A DNA stretch of 64,000 nt, taken from contig MU400556.1 in the NCBI GenBank assembly GCA_022578965.1, positions 190,823-254,822 on the forward strand, written 5' to 3'. Each line of letters begins with the position of its first letter. The stretch's first letter is position 1. A program made the translations under genes and the position numbers. Below the pieces are notes generated by a model. It ran no database searches, was not told the DNA's origin, and saw nothing but the letters and a program-made list of their open reading frames with translations. Of this stretch, positions 11,512 to 23,705 are shown one piece after another. Origin of the DNA: Xylaria sp. FL1777 (Eukaryota; Ascomycota; Sordariomycetes; Xylariales; Xylariaceae).

Positions 11512-13449
11512 TTAAACCACAAAGCCAGTTTCCCACCACCTGTTCCAAGAACCCCACTGCCATCTAGGCAAGGAATCCCTATCGTAACGCCACACACGTC
11601 TATCGACGCCCAGCCCAGCGGCCCTAGCAAGGGAGACTGGGACAGGCTCCCAGAGCCAGATGCCGCAGCGTGCGAAATCGTCAAAGAGCATCCAGCCCGT
11701 GGCCCAGAGCCAGAGGAATGCAAATACCAAGTTACCCAGACGCCGCATCCAGCGAGGTAGCCTCTTGGTTCCGCGCCTCAGGAGGTGGGCAAACATACAC
11801 TGTATCATCGTCCCTAATCCAGAGAACACGAAGAAGAGAGGTGGGCCCCAGTAATGTGTTGTCGGCACGGAGCTGTAGCTGCCTGCGCCATGGATCAACG
11901 CGGACTGCGCAAAAGCTATGACAGCGCCCACAAAGGGAGTTACTTCAGACGGTAAGTAGCCATGACGAAGCAGCCATTTGGTTGGTGCCGAGAAGCCGGC
12001 CCGGAACGTCTGATGCCACCACGCGCCCCAGAAGCCGGGCAGCCCGTGATCCAGCACCTGCGTGAACGAGCCTGTCATGGATGGTAGGTGCCAGGGGTGA
12101 GCGCGAAAGCCGAGAATCGGAGGGCAGTAAAGGGCGAGAAATATAGCGCCGGAGTTAAATGCATATTGCAGCGCGGCAAATATCCCCACGAAGGCGAGCA
12201 TTGTGCGCTGAAGTGAGAGAAGTACGGGATGCAGGGAGGCGAGATGGATGGGAAGGGGGTGGTTGTGCTCGGGCCCGACGATGAAGTACGGGTCGCTCGT
12301 CATCAGGGCTCCGCAGATATCGACTATGATGTAGCTCGGTACGTAGTTGAAGAGCAAGCGGGAAAGGATCAGCTTTCTTCGCGAGAGAGTCCGTTCGTAG
12401 CCTTGCTTGGTCCTGTGAGAACCATATTCCAGTGGGAGCTGGTAGGGGCCGACTACAGGAGGCGGCTTGTATGGAGGCAGACAAGAAGGGGCCGATTCCC
12501 AGCCTTGACGGATGTTAATACGATGGTATACGCAGCATTATATAATAGTCGGTGCGTTGTACTTACCGGTCAGGCGAAATGAGCTGACGATGTCGAATGC
12601 CCAGTCGAGACGAGTCCGGAACGAGGCATCGGCGGGATATTCCTGCCAATAATACTCATATTCTTGCTCTCGTGCGAGTTTATAAAGTTCAAGTGCCGTA
12701 TTCTGGTCCATTGGTGGATTTTTGTCATTATGATTAAGAGCGATTATACCACTCACGAAGAGTTTCTCTTCCGTCTCGTGCTCTGGGCTCTCAGGAATCG
12801 TATGTACCTCCCTTTTTCTAATCCCATTAGCTACCTCAGTCCCATTAATCTGCACTCCTTTAACGGTAGGACTAGCAGAATATTCCTTTGATCTCAACTC
12901 GAGCACAGTCCTATTAACTCCTAGCGGGGCCGATGCTTGGCCGTTATACGTGTCAACACCCTCTGTAGAGAGACATCCGTTCTGCGACAAGGTTGGGAAT
13001 CGATCGGACCCCCAACCATCTTCAGCCTGATCAACACGCCGAATAATTCTCCGTCTTTCCACTCTTCTCGCGTCCCATTGTGGTCTCGTCCACACCAATA
13101 GATAAAAGTTCCAGATGGTCGCCCAAGCAGCTAATAGCCCAACACCGTAGCTCGCGGCAAAATTAAGGCTCTTCACATGCCTGGCCATATACCAATCGAA
13201 GACGCAGATAAAGCCAAGGACAAGCCATCTGGCATGATATAACCAAGGCCTGTTCCGGTGCGGGATGGCCAGGTAGAGCGTCGGAATTATCCAGTAGGCG
13301 AGCAAATGCAACGGCACGACAAATGGTGTCGTGGTGCCCGCCCGCACATCGGCGCGGAATTTGTCTCGGTAAAGCTCCCGATAGGCACTTGCTAAGTCCG
13401 GCAGGGATTCCAGTTGCTGCTGCTGCTGCTGCTGCTGCTGTTGCAACAT
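11512..13449 (-). CDS. Wax-synthase/MBOAT-like membrane acyltransferase
   Basis: The gene has two exons, 13449-12567 and 12503-11512, joined across a 63-nt intron with a GTAAGT donor, giving 624 residues. The protein starts with a run of ten glutamines, then has several hydrophobic helices (about residues 40-150). A hydrophilic, poorly ordered stretch with acidic Glu/Tyr segments follows, and then a second block of membrane helices. The C-terminal half carries HPWHLPSM, the FWGAWWHQTFR block and SALIHGAGS, which match the fungal wax-synthase-like (MBOAT_2) family; the His in SALIHG is the expected catalytic His. Members acylate alcohols or secondary-metabolite hydroxyls in the endoplasmic reticulum. 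The substrate cannot be told from sequence, and no biosynthetic cluster genes sit beside it. Confidence 0.85.
13414..13443 (-). repeat. CAG/CTG trinucleotide repeat coding polyglutamine
   Basis: Ten consecutive Gln codons, mostly CAG with CAA at the ends, directly follow Met-Leu of the MBOAT-like protein. Nearly pure CAG runs are prone to length variation between strains. Confidence 0.85.
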
Positions 13450-14142
13450 TTTATAGTTTGATGCTTCTCGAGGATGCCATTAGAATTTAGATGTGAAGTC
13501 TGACATAACCTCCCATCATCAAAAAGCCGGTCCCTGCAGTTGCGGGACGAATAGTGGCGCTGATCAGGGAGACTATAATAACGTATACAGGTAGTCTAGT
13601 GAACGCTAGGACAAAAGCTTTGATGAGGACGAGATTAGGGAAGAATTACATACATACGTCTAAAAAAAAGAAAAGAAAGAAAAAGAGACTTAATTTAAGA
13701 AAGCCAAGCCAACAGGTCCTAGTGTGGTACAACTCCGCCTCCAGGCATCTTGTGATGGCCGAGCCTGATCGATGATTGACTGACTCCTCGAACGACCCTA
13801 GTGGGGTCGCGCGGTGAATCGAATAATCTCTATTGATGGCAATGACGTCAATACTTCTTTTCAAGCAAATAGTTATGATCTACTATCATTTCGATGATAT
13901 AGTGTTGATAATGTTAAGTCATCTTACTATCTACGCATCATCGTGGAGGGCGAAAGGACCGACGACCAAGCCATGTATACCAGAAGCTTGAAATGAAGTG
14001 ATATCTCTCTGTTACCATGTCAGATAAGTGAGCAGGCAACAAGGCATACACACGCCCATCTACCTTTTAGATACCTCCTCTAGCTCTTCTCATATTCGCT
14101 TCATTACGCCAATAGGTCGTCAATGCAACATCATCGGTATAT
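13450..14142. other. Intergenic spacer
   Basis: This is the upstream region of the MBOAT-like gene. Apart from a purine-rich A/G tract near 13660-13690 I see no gene or clear element. Confidence 0.55.
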
Positions 14143-14873
14143 CTAAACCGTCGCGAGAACAATCCAATTCAGAACTCTCGCAGCAAGCCACATCATCGTC
14201 CGCCAAAGCACCCAACCAACAGAGACAGCCAGAAGACCCAGGGCGAAGAGCACCGAGTTTCGCAGGGCAAAAGCATCTGCCGCTTCGGCCCGGAAGAGCT
14301 TTTTCTGCTTCGTGTGATAAAACCAGGGGCCCTCTGTGTCCTTCGTTGCTCTAGGAGCCGCGTCTTCACCCTGAAGCCGAACTTCATAGCGAAGTGATAG
14401 CCGCTCTTGGTAGCTGTCTACCCAGTCGTATGGCGAAGAAGGCTGCGAATATAAGAGTCTACGTAGCCAGGTTCTCCCGTTGTTGCCGCTCGCCTTGCTG
14501 TCGGGCTGACGATGGCGCTGCGCTCGGTTACGGCTGTCTACGAGGTATAGTGATACGAGGAACGTGATGAAGTTTATAGGAGTTACGACGGCCTACGCGG
14601 GATTGATGTGAGCGATTATTTCACGTTACCGTGTATGTGGTGTGTGGTATCGATTAATTCGTGTGTTGGGATATGGAGCTGGAGAGCCCATCTCTCAAGC
14701 GTCTCCCTGGGGAGGAGAGGAGGCGAATTAGAATAGTAGTGAAGTGAGCAAGAAAATACGAGAAAGAGGAAAGTCTGGATTATGCTTACATGGTAGATCT
14801 TCGACTGCCATCTGGCTTCATTAGCCTTCGCCCGCAAAGGCGTGCTCGTCGTGGGGGTAGTAGTATTATTCAT
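14143..14873 (-). CDS. Small conserved-looking membrane protein
   Basis: The prediction joins exon 14873-14790 (28 codons) to exon 14592-14143 (149 codons plus stop) across a 197-nt intron with a GTAAGC donor and a GTAG acceptor. Both ends are in phase 0. The product is 177 residues. A hydrophobic segment (TPINFITFLVSLYLVD) starts just after the junction. A basic and then mixed middle part follows, then the block PWFYHTKQKKLFRAEAADAF, and then a second long hydrophobic helix (VLFALGLLAVSVGWVLW) near the C-terminus. I do not recognise the family. An alternative with the intron partly retained would keep the frame through 14703 but then meets a stop at 14616. No function can be assigned. Confidence 0.6.
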
Positions 14874-15364
14874 GATTTTCGATCGATATGCAGAGGCTTG
14901 GAAGCACAGAACGAGCAGCTGTCTTGTCAAATAGGTGCTACGCAGAGCCCTGGGGATGGTGTATACTAATAATCCATACTAGCTACGATGCGAACTACGA
15001 TATGATTGATTATGCTGGACCGTTGAAAGAGAGGGCGGTTATGAGCAGCCATATGAGGAAACAGGCAGACATCTGGGATAGGGAAAGCGAGGATACAGGG
15101 GTTTGTATGATCTTCAGGGTCCGCGGTCCACTCGGATATAACAAAGGATATCTGACGTGATGTAACCATCTGATATCCCAGAGCGAGCTCCGCCCTTTAT
15201 AACATCATCGGGCCCGAGGGCCCGGTAAACTTCCCCTAGGTCCATCTCGATGCCATCTGCGAGGGTACCGGCCTATAAGGGGATCATTCCTGGTATAGCT
15301 TGTGGTAGCTTCGTTTCTATTTAACAAATGTTGTGGATTCTTTATTACATGATATTTAACCACT
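14874..15364. other. Intergenic spacer
   Basis: This is the spacer between the small membrane protein and the 3' end of HIS1. I see no gene in it. Confidence 0.55.
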
Positions 15365-16543
15365 CTAGTCGCGGCTATTTTTAATGTCTAATACCAGGAT
15401 ATCATGTGCGCCGATTTTACTCAATTCGTCCATGATAGGTGCAATTTTCTTTTTCTCTACCATCACACTGACGGCGACCCAGCCTTCCTCGTCTAGCGAT
15501 GTCACCGTTGGGGCTCTCTTCCCGGGAGCGATTTTGGAAGCTTCTGCAAGGATGCTTCTCTTAATATTATATTGGCACAAAACATATTTTTGGGCCGCTA
15601 TGACACCACGGATGCGTTGTGCAATAAGCTCGACTAGCTCTGGGTTGCTAGGCTTTCGCGACTTGATCAAGATAGCACTGGTTTCAACCACGGTGTCGAT
15701 AGGTTTTAAGCCGGCGGCTTTCATAGTCTCGCCAGATTCTAACTGGGTTAGCTAATGACGAATGAATGCCTCACGCCCAGACACAATTAAAACTCACCGA
15801 CAAGGTCGACGATTCCATCAGCTACGCCGAGAGCGCAAGCTGCTTCGACACTACCACTCAATTCAATTATTTTTGTTCGCAGTTTGCTGGTGAATTCTGC
15901 GGGCTGGCCGCCTGTCTGCGCATTTGCAGAGTCTACTTCCATTTCTAAATTTGCGAAGTATTTTCGTGCCAGGTGGACGAAGCTGGTACCGATGTTTTTC
16001 CCAACAAGGTCCTTGGGCGAGTTGTAGATACCTTTCTCTGGGACTTGAACTTGAAGTTTACAACTACCGAATCCAAGATCCAGCACAGTCTCGCATCCGG
16101 AGGCTCTCCCGTTATGGGCAACTTCTTCCTCCATGGTTATCTCGCCCGAGAACCGCCTTGCGCGATAAAGAGCGCGCACACCAGCATCATGTTCTTGGAC
16201 TTGGTCCCATCCAGTAATTCCCAGGTCCACCTGGCCCTCTCCAACAAATGTAGGTATATCAGCCGCGGGAAGAAAGATGAGGGCGATGGGCAAGTTCTTG
16301 ACTAGGGCTATGTCAAGGCGGTTCTCTCTCCTGAACTGAATATCGGCGCCTTCGAGGAGATTAAGAGCAGCCTGGTTCAAACGTCCCTCTGTTGTAAGAA
16401 TCAGCCAAATAATGTTTGATATGTTTCGAATACATGGTCAACTTACTCTTGGGTACGGCGAATAAGAGGCGTCCTTCAAGGCTAGTATCGGCCGAATCAA
16501 AGTCAGCCATTTTACCAATCTGTTCGAGATGCACTGAAGGCAT
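15365..16543 (-). CDS. HIS1: ATP phosphoribosyltransferase (HIS1)
   Basis: This enzyme catalyses the first step of histidine synthesis, joining ATP and PRPP to give phosphoribosyl-ATP. Exons are 16543-16447, 16388-15798 and 15738-15365; all junctions keep frame and give 353 residues. The first junction restores FAVPKKGRLNQ, the conserved start of the catalytic domain. Next come DIALVKNLP, GEGQVDLGITGWDQVQE, and the PRPP-binding region with ELSGSVEAACALGVADGIVD. The last exon encodes the C-terminal regulatory domain (from about residue 230) typical of the long, histidine-inhibited form. The start could also be the second ATG, encoding MADFDSADTS 11 residues later, which is closer to the usual length. 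A near match to the Gcn4/CPC1 site (GGAGTCA) lies at 16564-16570, just upstream. Confidence 0.95.
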
Positions 16544-17884
16544 ATCTACGAATGCTAATTGTAGGAGTCACGAACTGGTTTACTAAATCCATAGTTCTCT
16601 ATTGAATAAGAGCTGGACGGAGGGGAAACAGAAATGGTGCGTAACACGGGCGGATTGGCCAAGGTTCTTTCTGCAAGTGGAACAGGAAAGTGTGGGAATG
16701 GCAATAAAGAATGGCAATACGCGATGTAACTCGGAGGGCCAATTGAGAAGCTCTCTAAATAACACGCATGCGTGAGGCGTCGTGGTTATAAGATCGTTTT
16801 GTTAGGTGAAGCTTTGGATATGATATGATATCCCACTTAAGTATATAGAAAAGCATTTTTGCTCACAACCCCACGTTCCTAAATCGGAGCTTTCTCTTGG
16901 TTGACCTCCTGGTTGAAGGTTAGCAGAGGTGGGGCGAATGCGTACCTGCACTCTATCAAGGTCACCAAGTTCCTGCGCTAACTACCTAGGTAGGTACCTA
17001 CATATGTGCCTAAGAAGCTAAGTTACTAGGGGTTTAAAGGTACCTAAACTTAGGTATATATATCTAGTCGGCTATATTTTATCCTCAGCTAGATGTAATA
17101 CCGTTAGAATATAAGGAAATGAAGTTCTGACATTATTTTTCAAAATGATTAGTTAGAGTAAGTGATTAAAACAGGTGGTAAAGCGTGGCTATACTCTTGG
17201 TACGCATACGCAGTATAGGTATTTTCAAATGGCTTATGCATGGGCCTTACTACTGTACATACCTAGTACTTAGGTAGCTTGACAAAAACAAGGTATGGCA
17301 CCGTATGTACATACTGTAATGAAGCTACAGTGCCTATACATACATACATCTAAGAATTAGGCTTCTTGTATCTAGATAAGATCGATCTCGTAACAAACCT
17401 GGAAAAGGGTTACCTACCACTTCGAGTGTTGTACGTGTACCGGTTACTATGCATCTCCACACGGCATATCAATGCTGCGTACAGGTTACATACCTCTTAG
17501 TATGTGGTACCTACCTAATATCGATCGTAATAGCGTGAAAGCTCCAGTGGATCATTCCAGGGACAGAGCCCCTGATTTGGACATGTTGCCTAAATCCATC
17601 ACTTGCGTCAAGTTCAGATCAGCACATTTACCTATCACCTACGACGAAAATTCCCATTCGAATCCACGCGACATCCAAAGTGACGTTCTGGAAGCTAGCA
17701 TTGGGATGGAATTCGGCTGAACAACAGTTGCCGTTGTCTTCGGAGGAAGAATACTAGCTTGGTCCTAGTAGACCTCTCGCCTCCCCCCAATCTCCCGAAT
17801 TCCTCGTCGACGCCGATCGTACCAAACTCGAGACGAGCCCTGAAACGATATCACGCGACATACATATCTACCTTCTCCCAGACC
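16544..17884. other. Divergent promoter spacer with TACCTAGGTA motifs
   Basis: This is the 5' region shared by HIS1 (minus) and the sugar transporter (plus). TACCTAGGTA/TAGGTACCTA-type motifs cluster at 16980-17060 and 17220-17520. I see no gene in it. Confidence 0.55.
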
Positions 17885-19898
17885 ATGTCTCGATGGTTAG
17901 GGCAGCCCTCGGTGAAGGGGAGCTCGGAGGCCTCTCGAATGTCACTGCTGACATTGAGCACCATCGGTATCACGTAGGCATACTCCCGTGTACGGAAATT
18001 TCACGTATCTGATTGCTTTGCTAGATTCGTATGGGGTGTTGAACAGACATACTGCACACCATATCTGCTTTCCCTCGGGTTGACGAAGAGCAAAACCTCC
18101 CTCGTATGGATCGCCGGCCCGCTGTCAGGACTTATCGTACAGCCTATCGTCGGTACCGTCGCAGACAGGTCGACTTCGAAATGGGGACGCCGGAGACCCT
18201 TCATTTTGACCGGCGCCATCATCTCGGCGTTGTTTCTTCTACTCCTAGGGTTTACAGAGGACATTGTTGGCTTTTTCGTTGAAGACAAGAAGTCAGCACA
18301 ACACTTGACCATTTCTGCAGCCGTGCTAGCTATCGTAAGTAGTTCTCAGTGGCTTCTTTTTGTTTATAATTCTATCTGTGCTCAGAGGCATACGGCGCCT
18401 GATCCGTCCTGGATCATACCCTAATAGTTTTGTACTATCTGAAATAGGCCTTCGTGTCTTGTATTACATGATAATTGCTAACTCTTGATGACGTAGTATG
18501 CGGTCGATTTCTCTATCAACGTAGGTCCGTTATATGTATTCGTGTACTCTGTAAATTAAGAATGCTAAACCTAACACTGACACAGTGATGAGCGCGGCGA
18601 GAAGCCTTGTCGTTGACACTCTTCCTATTGAAAAGCAACAGACAGGATCTGCTTGGGGTATGTCTCCCTTTAAGAAGCCCTTGAATGCCCTTGCTGATAT
18701 CGCTGGTAGGAAGTCGGATGTCGGCAATTGGTCACGGGATTGCGTTTGCAACTGGGGCAATTGACCTTCCGTCGCTGCTTGGGAAATCTCTTGGTGAGAC
18801 CCAGTTCAAACAACTCACAGTTCTTGCCGCTCTCGGCTTGGTCGGTACATGCGGCACGACATGTTGGGCTGTGACAGAAAGAGTACTGGTTTCTCCATCG
18901 AAATCGAATAAGGAGGGTGGGCTTTATCAAGTCGCCAGTCATATCTGGTCGACAATCGTGCACCTCCCCCCGCGTATTCGTGCGATTTGCATGGCACAAT
19001 TCTGGGCATGGATAGGATGGTTTCCATTTTTATTTTACAGTACCACGTGGATCGGCGAGACCTATTTTCGTTATGACGCCCCCCACAATGTGAAGCAGTC
19101 AAAGGATGCACTGGGAGAGGTCGGCCGGGTTGGTAGTAAGGCATTCATCATATATTCCCTCATCACATTCTTTGGCTCTTGGTTCCTCCCTCTCGTCATC
19201 AGGTCGCCTGATGACCGAAGCTACACTCAACGACCTCCACAGAGTATAAGGGGCATCGTGGAGAAGTTCAATAAGTATAAGCCTGATCTCTTAACAGCGT
19301 GGATGTGTGCCCACGCAACATTTGCAGCAGCCATGCTGTTCGCTCCTTTCGCTAGAAGCTTTAAATTTGCGGCTGTCCTCGTCTGTATCTGTGGACTGTA
19401 GGTTTCGACTTGGTTCCTAGGTTGTTGTATAGATTGGCTAACTTGGTTCGCAGTCCCTGGAACGTCGCATCGTGGGCACCACACGCTTTTCTTGGGATGG
19501 AAGTGAACAGGCTGAGTGGCGGAGAAGGTGGTTCCTATCGACGTCTATCCAATGCTTCGGTAGAAATGGCAGATATCAACGGCGACCTGCCCAAACCGTC
19601 TCTTTTACATGACAATCCCTATCCAACGACAAAGTCGAGTTCCACGGGGGAGCCATCCGGCGTCTACTTCGGCATCCTTAATATTTACACGACAATCCCA
19701 CAATTCATAGGAACGATCATATCAACAATTGTATTCAGTGTACTTGAGCCCGGCAAGAGCCCTGAACTTGCCCATGGCGCCCACCCGGACGAGCATCACA
19801 ATACTGACGGGCCAAATGGAGTGGCCGTTTGTCTTTTCATTGGCGCATTGAGTGCCATCGCAGCCGTGTTCGCAACAAGAAAATTGAAGTACATGTAA
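17885..19898 (+). CDS. Sucrose/alpha-glucoside:H+ symporter-like transporter (GPH/MFS)
   Basis: Predicted exons are 17885-17973, 18025-18334, 18497-18524, 18586-18657, 18710-19397 and 19454-19898, giving 543 residues. The tiny third exon (28 nt) restores YAVDFSINVVMSAARSLVVD. The protein is a twelve-helix transporter. After the first helix it carries TFVWGVEQTYCTPYLLSLG and then WIAGPLSGLIVQPIVG and DRSTSKWGRRRPF; the RxGRRRP loop between helices 2 and 3 is the hallmark of sucrose transporters. Later blocks are DTLPIEKQQTGSAW and MAQFWAWIGWFPFLFY. Family members take up sucrose or maltose with protons at the plasma membrane; the exact sugar is not decidable here. The donor of the third intron (GTCCGT) is weak, so that junction is the least certain. 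Confidence 0.88.
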
Positions 19899-20351
19899 AA
19901 TCAATTCTGATAGCACCATCCCTGTTTACCGGGCGTCCTAATTTTGTAAGAATAGCCGTGTATTGGGCAGGGCGCTTGGTGTGTGCTTCATGTAAGTAGA
20001 GGCTTGTAGGTTAGACGGTTGCATTAGGGCGGCGTTCAAGTGGTTCATTTTTCATGTCTAGAACTTAACATAGCATAATACTTATATATTTCTGTCTCTT
20101 CTCATTCTTGTTCTTTTCGATGTGTCTGCGAGGAAGTTGTCGTATCTCGTAGTTTGTAAGTGGGTAGGTAATTTAAGAACCTAATTCGTGCACACATAAT
20201 TTCCCCACATTAAAAAGGTCTTTACCAGGCGGATGCTGGGGCGCATATAGACAAGTTATACGTAGTAGGGCAAGTTACTACGCATCGCGAACCTACTCTG
20301 ACATTCTCACCAACTAAAATCGGTTACGTGCTCAATACACAGACGCTGAAC
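19899..20351. other. Intergenic spacer, likely SLX9 promoter
   Basis: This is the transporter 3' end followed by the presumed SLX9 5' leader. I see no other feature in it. Confidence 0.55.
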
Positions 20352-21061
20352 ATGGTAAGCGAAATATTCATTTACTCAATCTGCATCTGCAGCAAAACGA
20401 CCACTCACACAATCCCTAGGCTCCTGTAGCGCCCTCAAAACGGCGCTCTCTTCGCGCAAAGCTTGCAGCGAAAACGGACGCCGAACCCCATGCCCCGCGC
20501 AAAGCACCACGACCTGACGCCGTCGCGCCGTCGGTAGATGGGTTCACGAACTCGAAGAAGGACAAGCGCATCATCAAGCACTCGGCATTCCTATCGCGGA
20601 TCGAGAAGTCCCACCAGAAACCACTGCGGCGTCGCAGGCCCGGCAAGAAACTTGTGGCCAACCTCGAGTCCCTCGCCGACGCCCTGCCCGACTTGTTCGC
20701 GGATGGCGAGACGAAGGAGGGGCTGCGGCAGCTGCGCGAGGGGAAGATCAGACACAAGAGTCTGAAGATGAGGAAGGGCGCGCTGAAGAAGAAGGAGAAG
20801 ATCGTCAAGGGCGAGATGGATCGCTTTAGCTATAGCCTTGCGAGGTTAAATGCTATGGGCCCCAGCAATGCAAGCACGGACATGCAGGTTGAGAGGCAGG
20901 CTAAAGCCATGGATACTCCGGCTCAGGCGGAGGCGCCAACACAGACGCAATCGTCTGGCCCGACTGCTTCGACTGCAAATAGGTGGGCTGCTCTGAGGGG
21001 CTTCATCTCCTCGACTATGGAGCAGAATCCTGCATTCGTTGGGAAGCAGGACGGGAAATGA
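20352..21061 (+). CDS. SLX9: Ribosome biogenesis protein SLX9
   Basis: The protein helps process and export pre-40S ribosomal particles in the nucleolus. The coding sequence is predicted as ATG alone (20352-20354), a 65-nt intron 20355-20419 (GTAAGC donor, CCTAG acceptor), and exon 20420-21061, giving 214 residues, close to yeast Slx9. The second exon has no ATG until after the conserved core begins, which supports the split start. The sequence is highly basic. The conserved core is KKDKRIIKHSAFLSRIEKS, then the RRPGKKLVANLESLADALP block, followed by LKMRKGALKKKEKIV. The C-terminus ends with NRWAALRGFI, a family feature. The GC-rich 5' part of the exon contrasts with its AT-rich flanks. Confidence 0.85.
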
Positions 21062-22426
21062 AATAAAAAAAGATTGGCAACTGTAGAATCAGCGAAGTCA
21101 CCTCTAAAGCACGTGAGGCATGGGCAAAAGGTTGGAAATCCCTTTCATATTTGAGGCTACTTTGTACTAACTTCGTTACTATAGATTAGGCGCGTACTAC
21201 ATTGGGAAGTGAAGCCACCGGCATAGGGTGAAAGATACAGGGTCAAGGGTGTTTTCTTGTCCAATGATCCTCCACCTATCCTATACTAAGCATTCCCTGG
21301 AGACTGTTGTAGTGGTGTATCTACACGTCCCGACATGCCTAGTAGGGGCTCTATATTCCCCGCTAGGAGTAGGGAGTTTCTTCGCCGGGTTAAGAAAGTG
21401 TAGCCGTTACCACGTGTTATGCGTTTACTGTTGAGCTATCACCAAAGACAATCTCTCGATATCTTCTGCATAACGGCGCACACACCTTACAGCAGAGCCC
21501 GAGAAATAACGAGAATACGAACACACTTAAAGAACCACTGATGTCCCCATGACTAGATTGGTGTTATTATCCGTCAAGCATGACTTCAGCCCGAAGAGTT
21601 AGAGTTAGTTATGTCCTAGTGAAATATGGGAGTCAAATAACTTATCACTTCTCATGAAGGCTATAGAGTACTAGTGTTACCAGTCGTTCATATGGAGTTT
21701 CACAATGGTCCAGAACTGGAATGATGTCACTGGAAGTGCAGCCTCTGGATTCCTGGGCACCACGGGCGTATAAACCATTATATGTACCCAAGGCTTGTAG
21801 GTTGGGACATGAAAGCTACCATATGCGCCTGGGTGTTCTCATTGACCCAGGATACCTATTAACGAGACTCTAGTGATCACCTTATTCAAGCCTTGTTAGG
21901 TAACAATTTCCCTCTTACTTATATAACTACCAATCCAGCCTCTTAGTTAAGCGGTCATCTAACCCGTGACTTAGTTAGGTTCTCTTGTGAAGTCATGAGA
22001 CACAACTGCCTACTTAAAGTGAACTGTTACTAAGCTACACCACTACTTGAAATATAGTTATATACATATATATAAACTCATTTTTCTCCATCCTTTTACC
22101 TGTAGCAACAATGTAGCGCTCTAACATCAGGTGAATAGCCTATTGCAATGCCAAACCCCCGTGTGCCCCTAGCATATGACAGCAGATAAACTAAGACATA
22201 GTTTAATCAACTGGCATACTTCTAAACTTGGGCTCGTTTGGAGTGTGTCTTCCTAACTAGGTAGTCAGGCACCAAATAAACCTTGTTTTTGTATTTTACA
22301 GGCCATCTCCTGCATGTATGAAGTATTCCACTCAATCAGTACAACCAACCGGAAGGACAGAATAGGTAAAAGAATGCGTGTGGGGATGTCTGGATCTCAG
22401 TGTGAATACTAAATCTTAGCCACTTA

Positions 22427-22684
22427 CACCTCTCCAGGGATCTTCAACGTTAGCTCAATACTTGGCCCCATTTTCTGCCAAATCCAGCCAGAGCTTTTGC
22501 AGGGGGCCCTAGCAGGCCAACCAAAAAACCCTTAAAAAAGTGACCTGATTTCCTTGCAAATTTTGGACAGCTTTTCGGTACCCCTGGCTAAACCCTAATC
22601 GAACCCCGGTATAATCCTAGTCGAGCCTCTGGTAAAACCCCTGTTTTTTGTACTGAGCTAACGTTGAAGATCCCTGGAGAGGTG
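22427..22684. mobile_element. MITE with 35-bp terminal inverted repeats and TA target duplication
   Basis: The left end (22427-22461) and right end (22650-22684) are inverted copies over 35 bp with a single mismatch, beginning CACCTCTCCAGGGATCTTCA at each outer end. The element is flanked by TA on both sides (22425-22426 and 22685-22686). It is 258 bp and holds no open frame. TA duplication and small size fit a non-autonomous Tc1/mariner-pogo type element (Fot1-like in fungi), moved by a transposase encoded elsewhere. The near-perfect ends suggest recent movement. The interior contains degenerate repeats of a form like CTGG-TAAA-CCC near 22585-22642. Confidence 0.85.
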
Positions 22685-23667
22685 TACGTGTGATCGGATC
22701 GGGGCATTCCTGGCTGCCTGGGGTAGATCTCCTGTTCAATTACCGTTTTTGACAGGGTATCATTCTTTGTCAGCCAACGCTAGTTCGCAAGAGTCTAGAC
22801 TTACTGTTGGAACTTGGCAGAGACGGGATGACGAGTGCTTTCTGTGGCTGAGCTGTACAAATCGAACGATGAACAATTACCAGTACACATGCATATACTA
22901 CATGTTGGGTACTTCGTATGGACCTGATGTACCAATCGTGTAGGCAGACCTTACACTACATGTAGAGAGTGACATGCCTACATAATATCGAACTGCCCAG
23001 GTGGTATTTGCTCTTTTCCCTCCATACGCAGTAGTATAATTTGTTTAAGTAGGTCAGTAGGCAGTCTAAGTTCATTGGCTTTGCTTGTCAGAAAACAAGT
23101 GACAGCACTAACATGTTCAGCCAAAGGTAAAAGATAGGTCCTGCAAGGACAGATGACCTTACTACATGTATAGAGGGCCACTCGGTACCTACCCAGAGAG
23201 ACTTGATGCAGATATCTGTAGGTACTAGACTTAGGTTAGTTAGTATCTTAGTAGGTACGCATAGAGTAGGTACCGTACTCAGCATCTAACACCGCTAATT
23301 CGGCATGGAGAGGCTTGGTGCCCACCCCCGCAATATGAACCTTTTTTTTTTTCCCTCTCTCTCCCTCTCTCATTCAAATTAAGAGGTACCTAGGTAAGTA
23401 CGGAGAAACCTCTCATCCAAGAGGACAATGGCCATTGTACACGATACTTACTTGACAAGCTAGCCTCCCTGCCAATGTGTGTCTGTCCCAGGCCTCCTGT
23501 CGTAGAGAGATAAGGTTGCACTGCCTAAGTACGGCCTCAGGCGATCTCTGACCGAAAGCAAACACACCCTGATACTATCCGAACCGAACTAGACTAATAT
23601 GTACATGGTCCTGATCTAGCCCTGGATATTTGGAGCCAAGACATTGATTGCATCACAGCCCGCCACG

Positions 23668-23704
<37 letters not shown>

Positions 23705-23705
23705 T
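23668..23705. repeat. Compound (CT)10(GT)9 microsatellite
   Basis: Ten CT units run directly into nine GT units, about 450 bp upstream of the DEN1-type protease start. It is probably length-variable. Confidence 0.9.

Noticed and set aside
21210..21250. 5S rRNA-like CATAGGGTG
   Set aside because: The similarity stops after nine bases; no 5S internal control region or fold follows.
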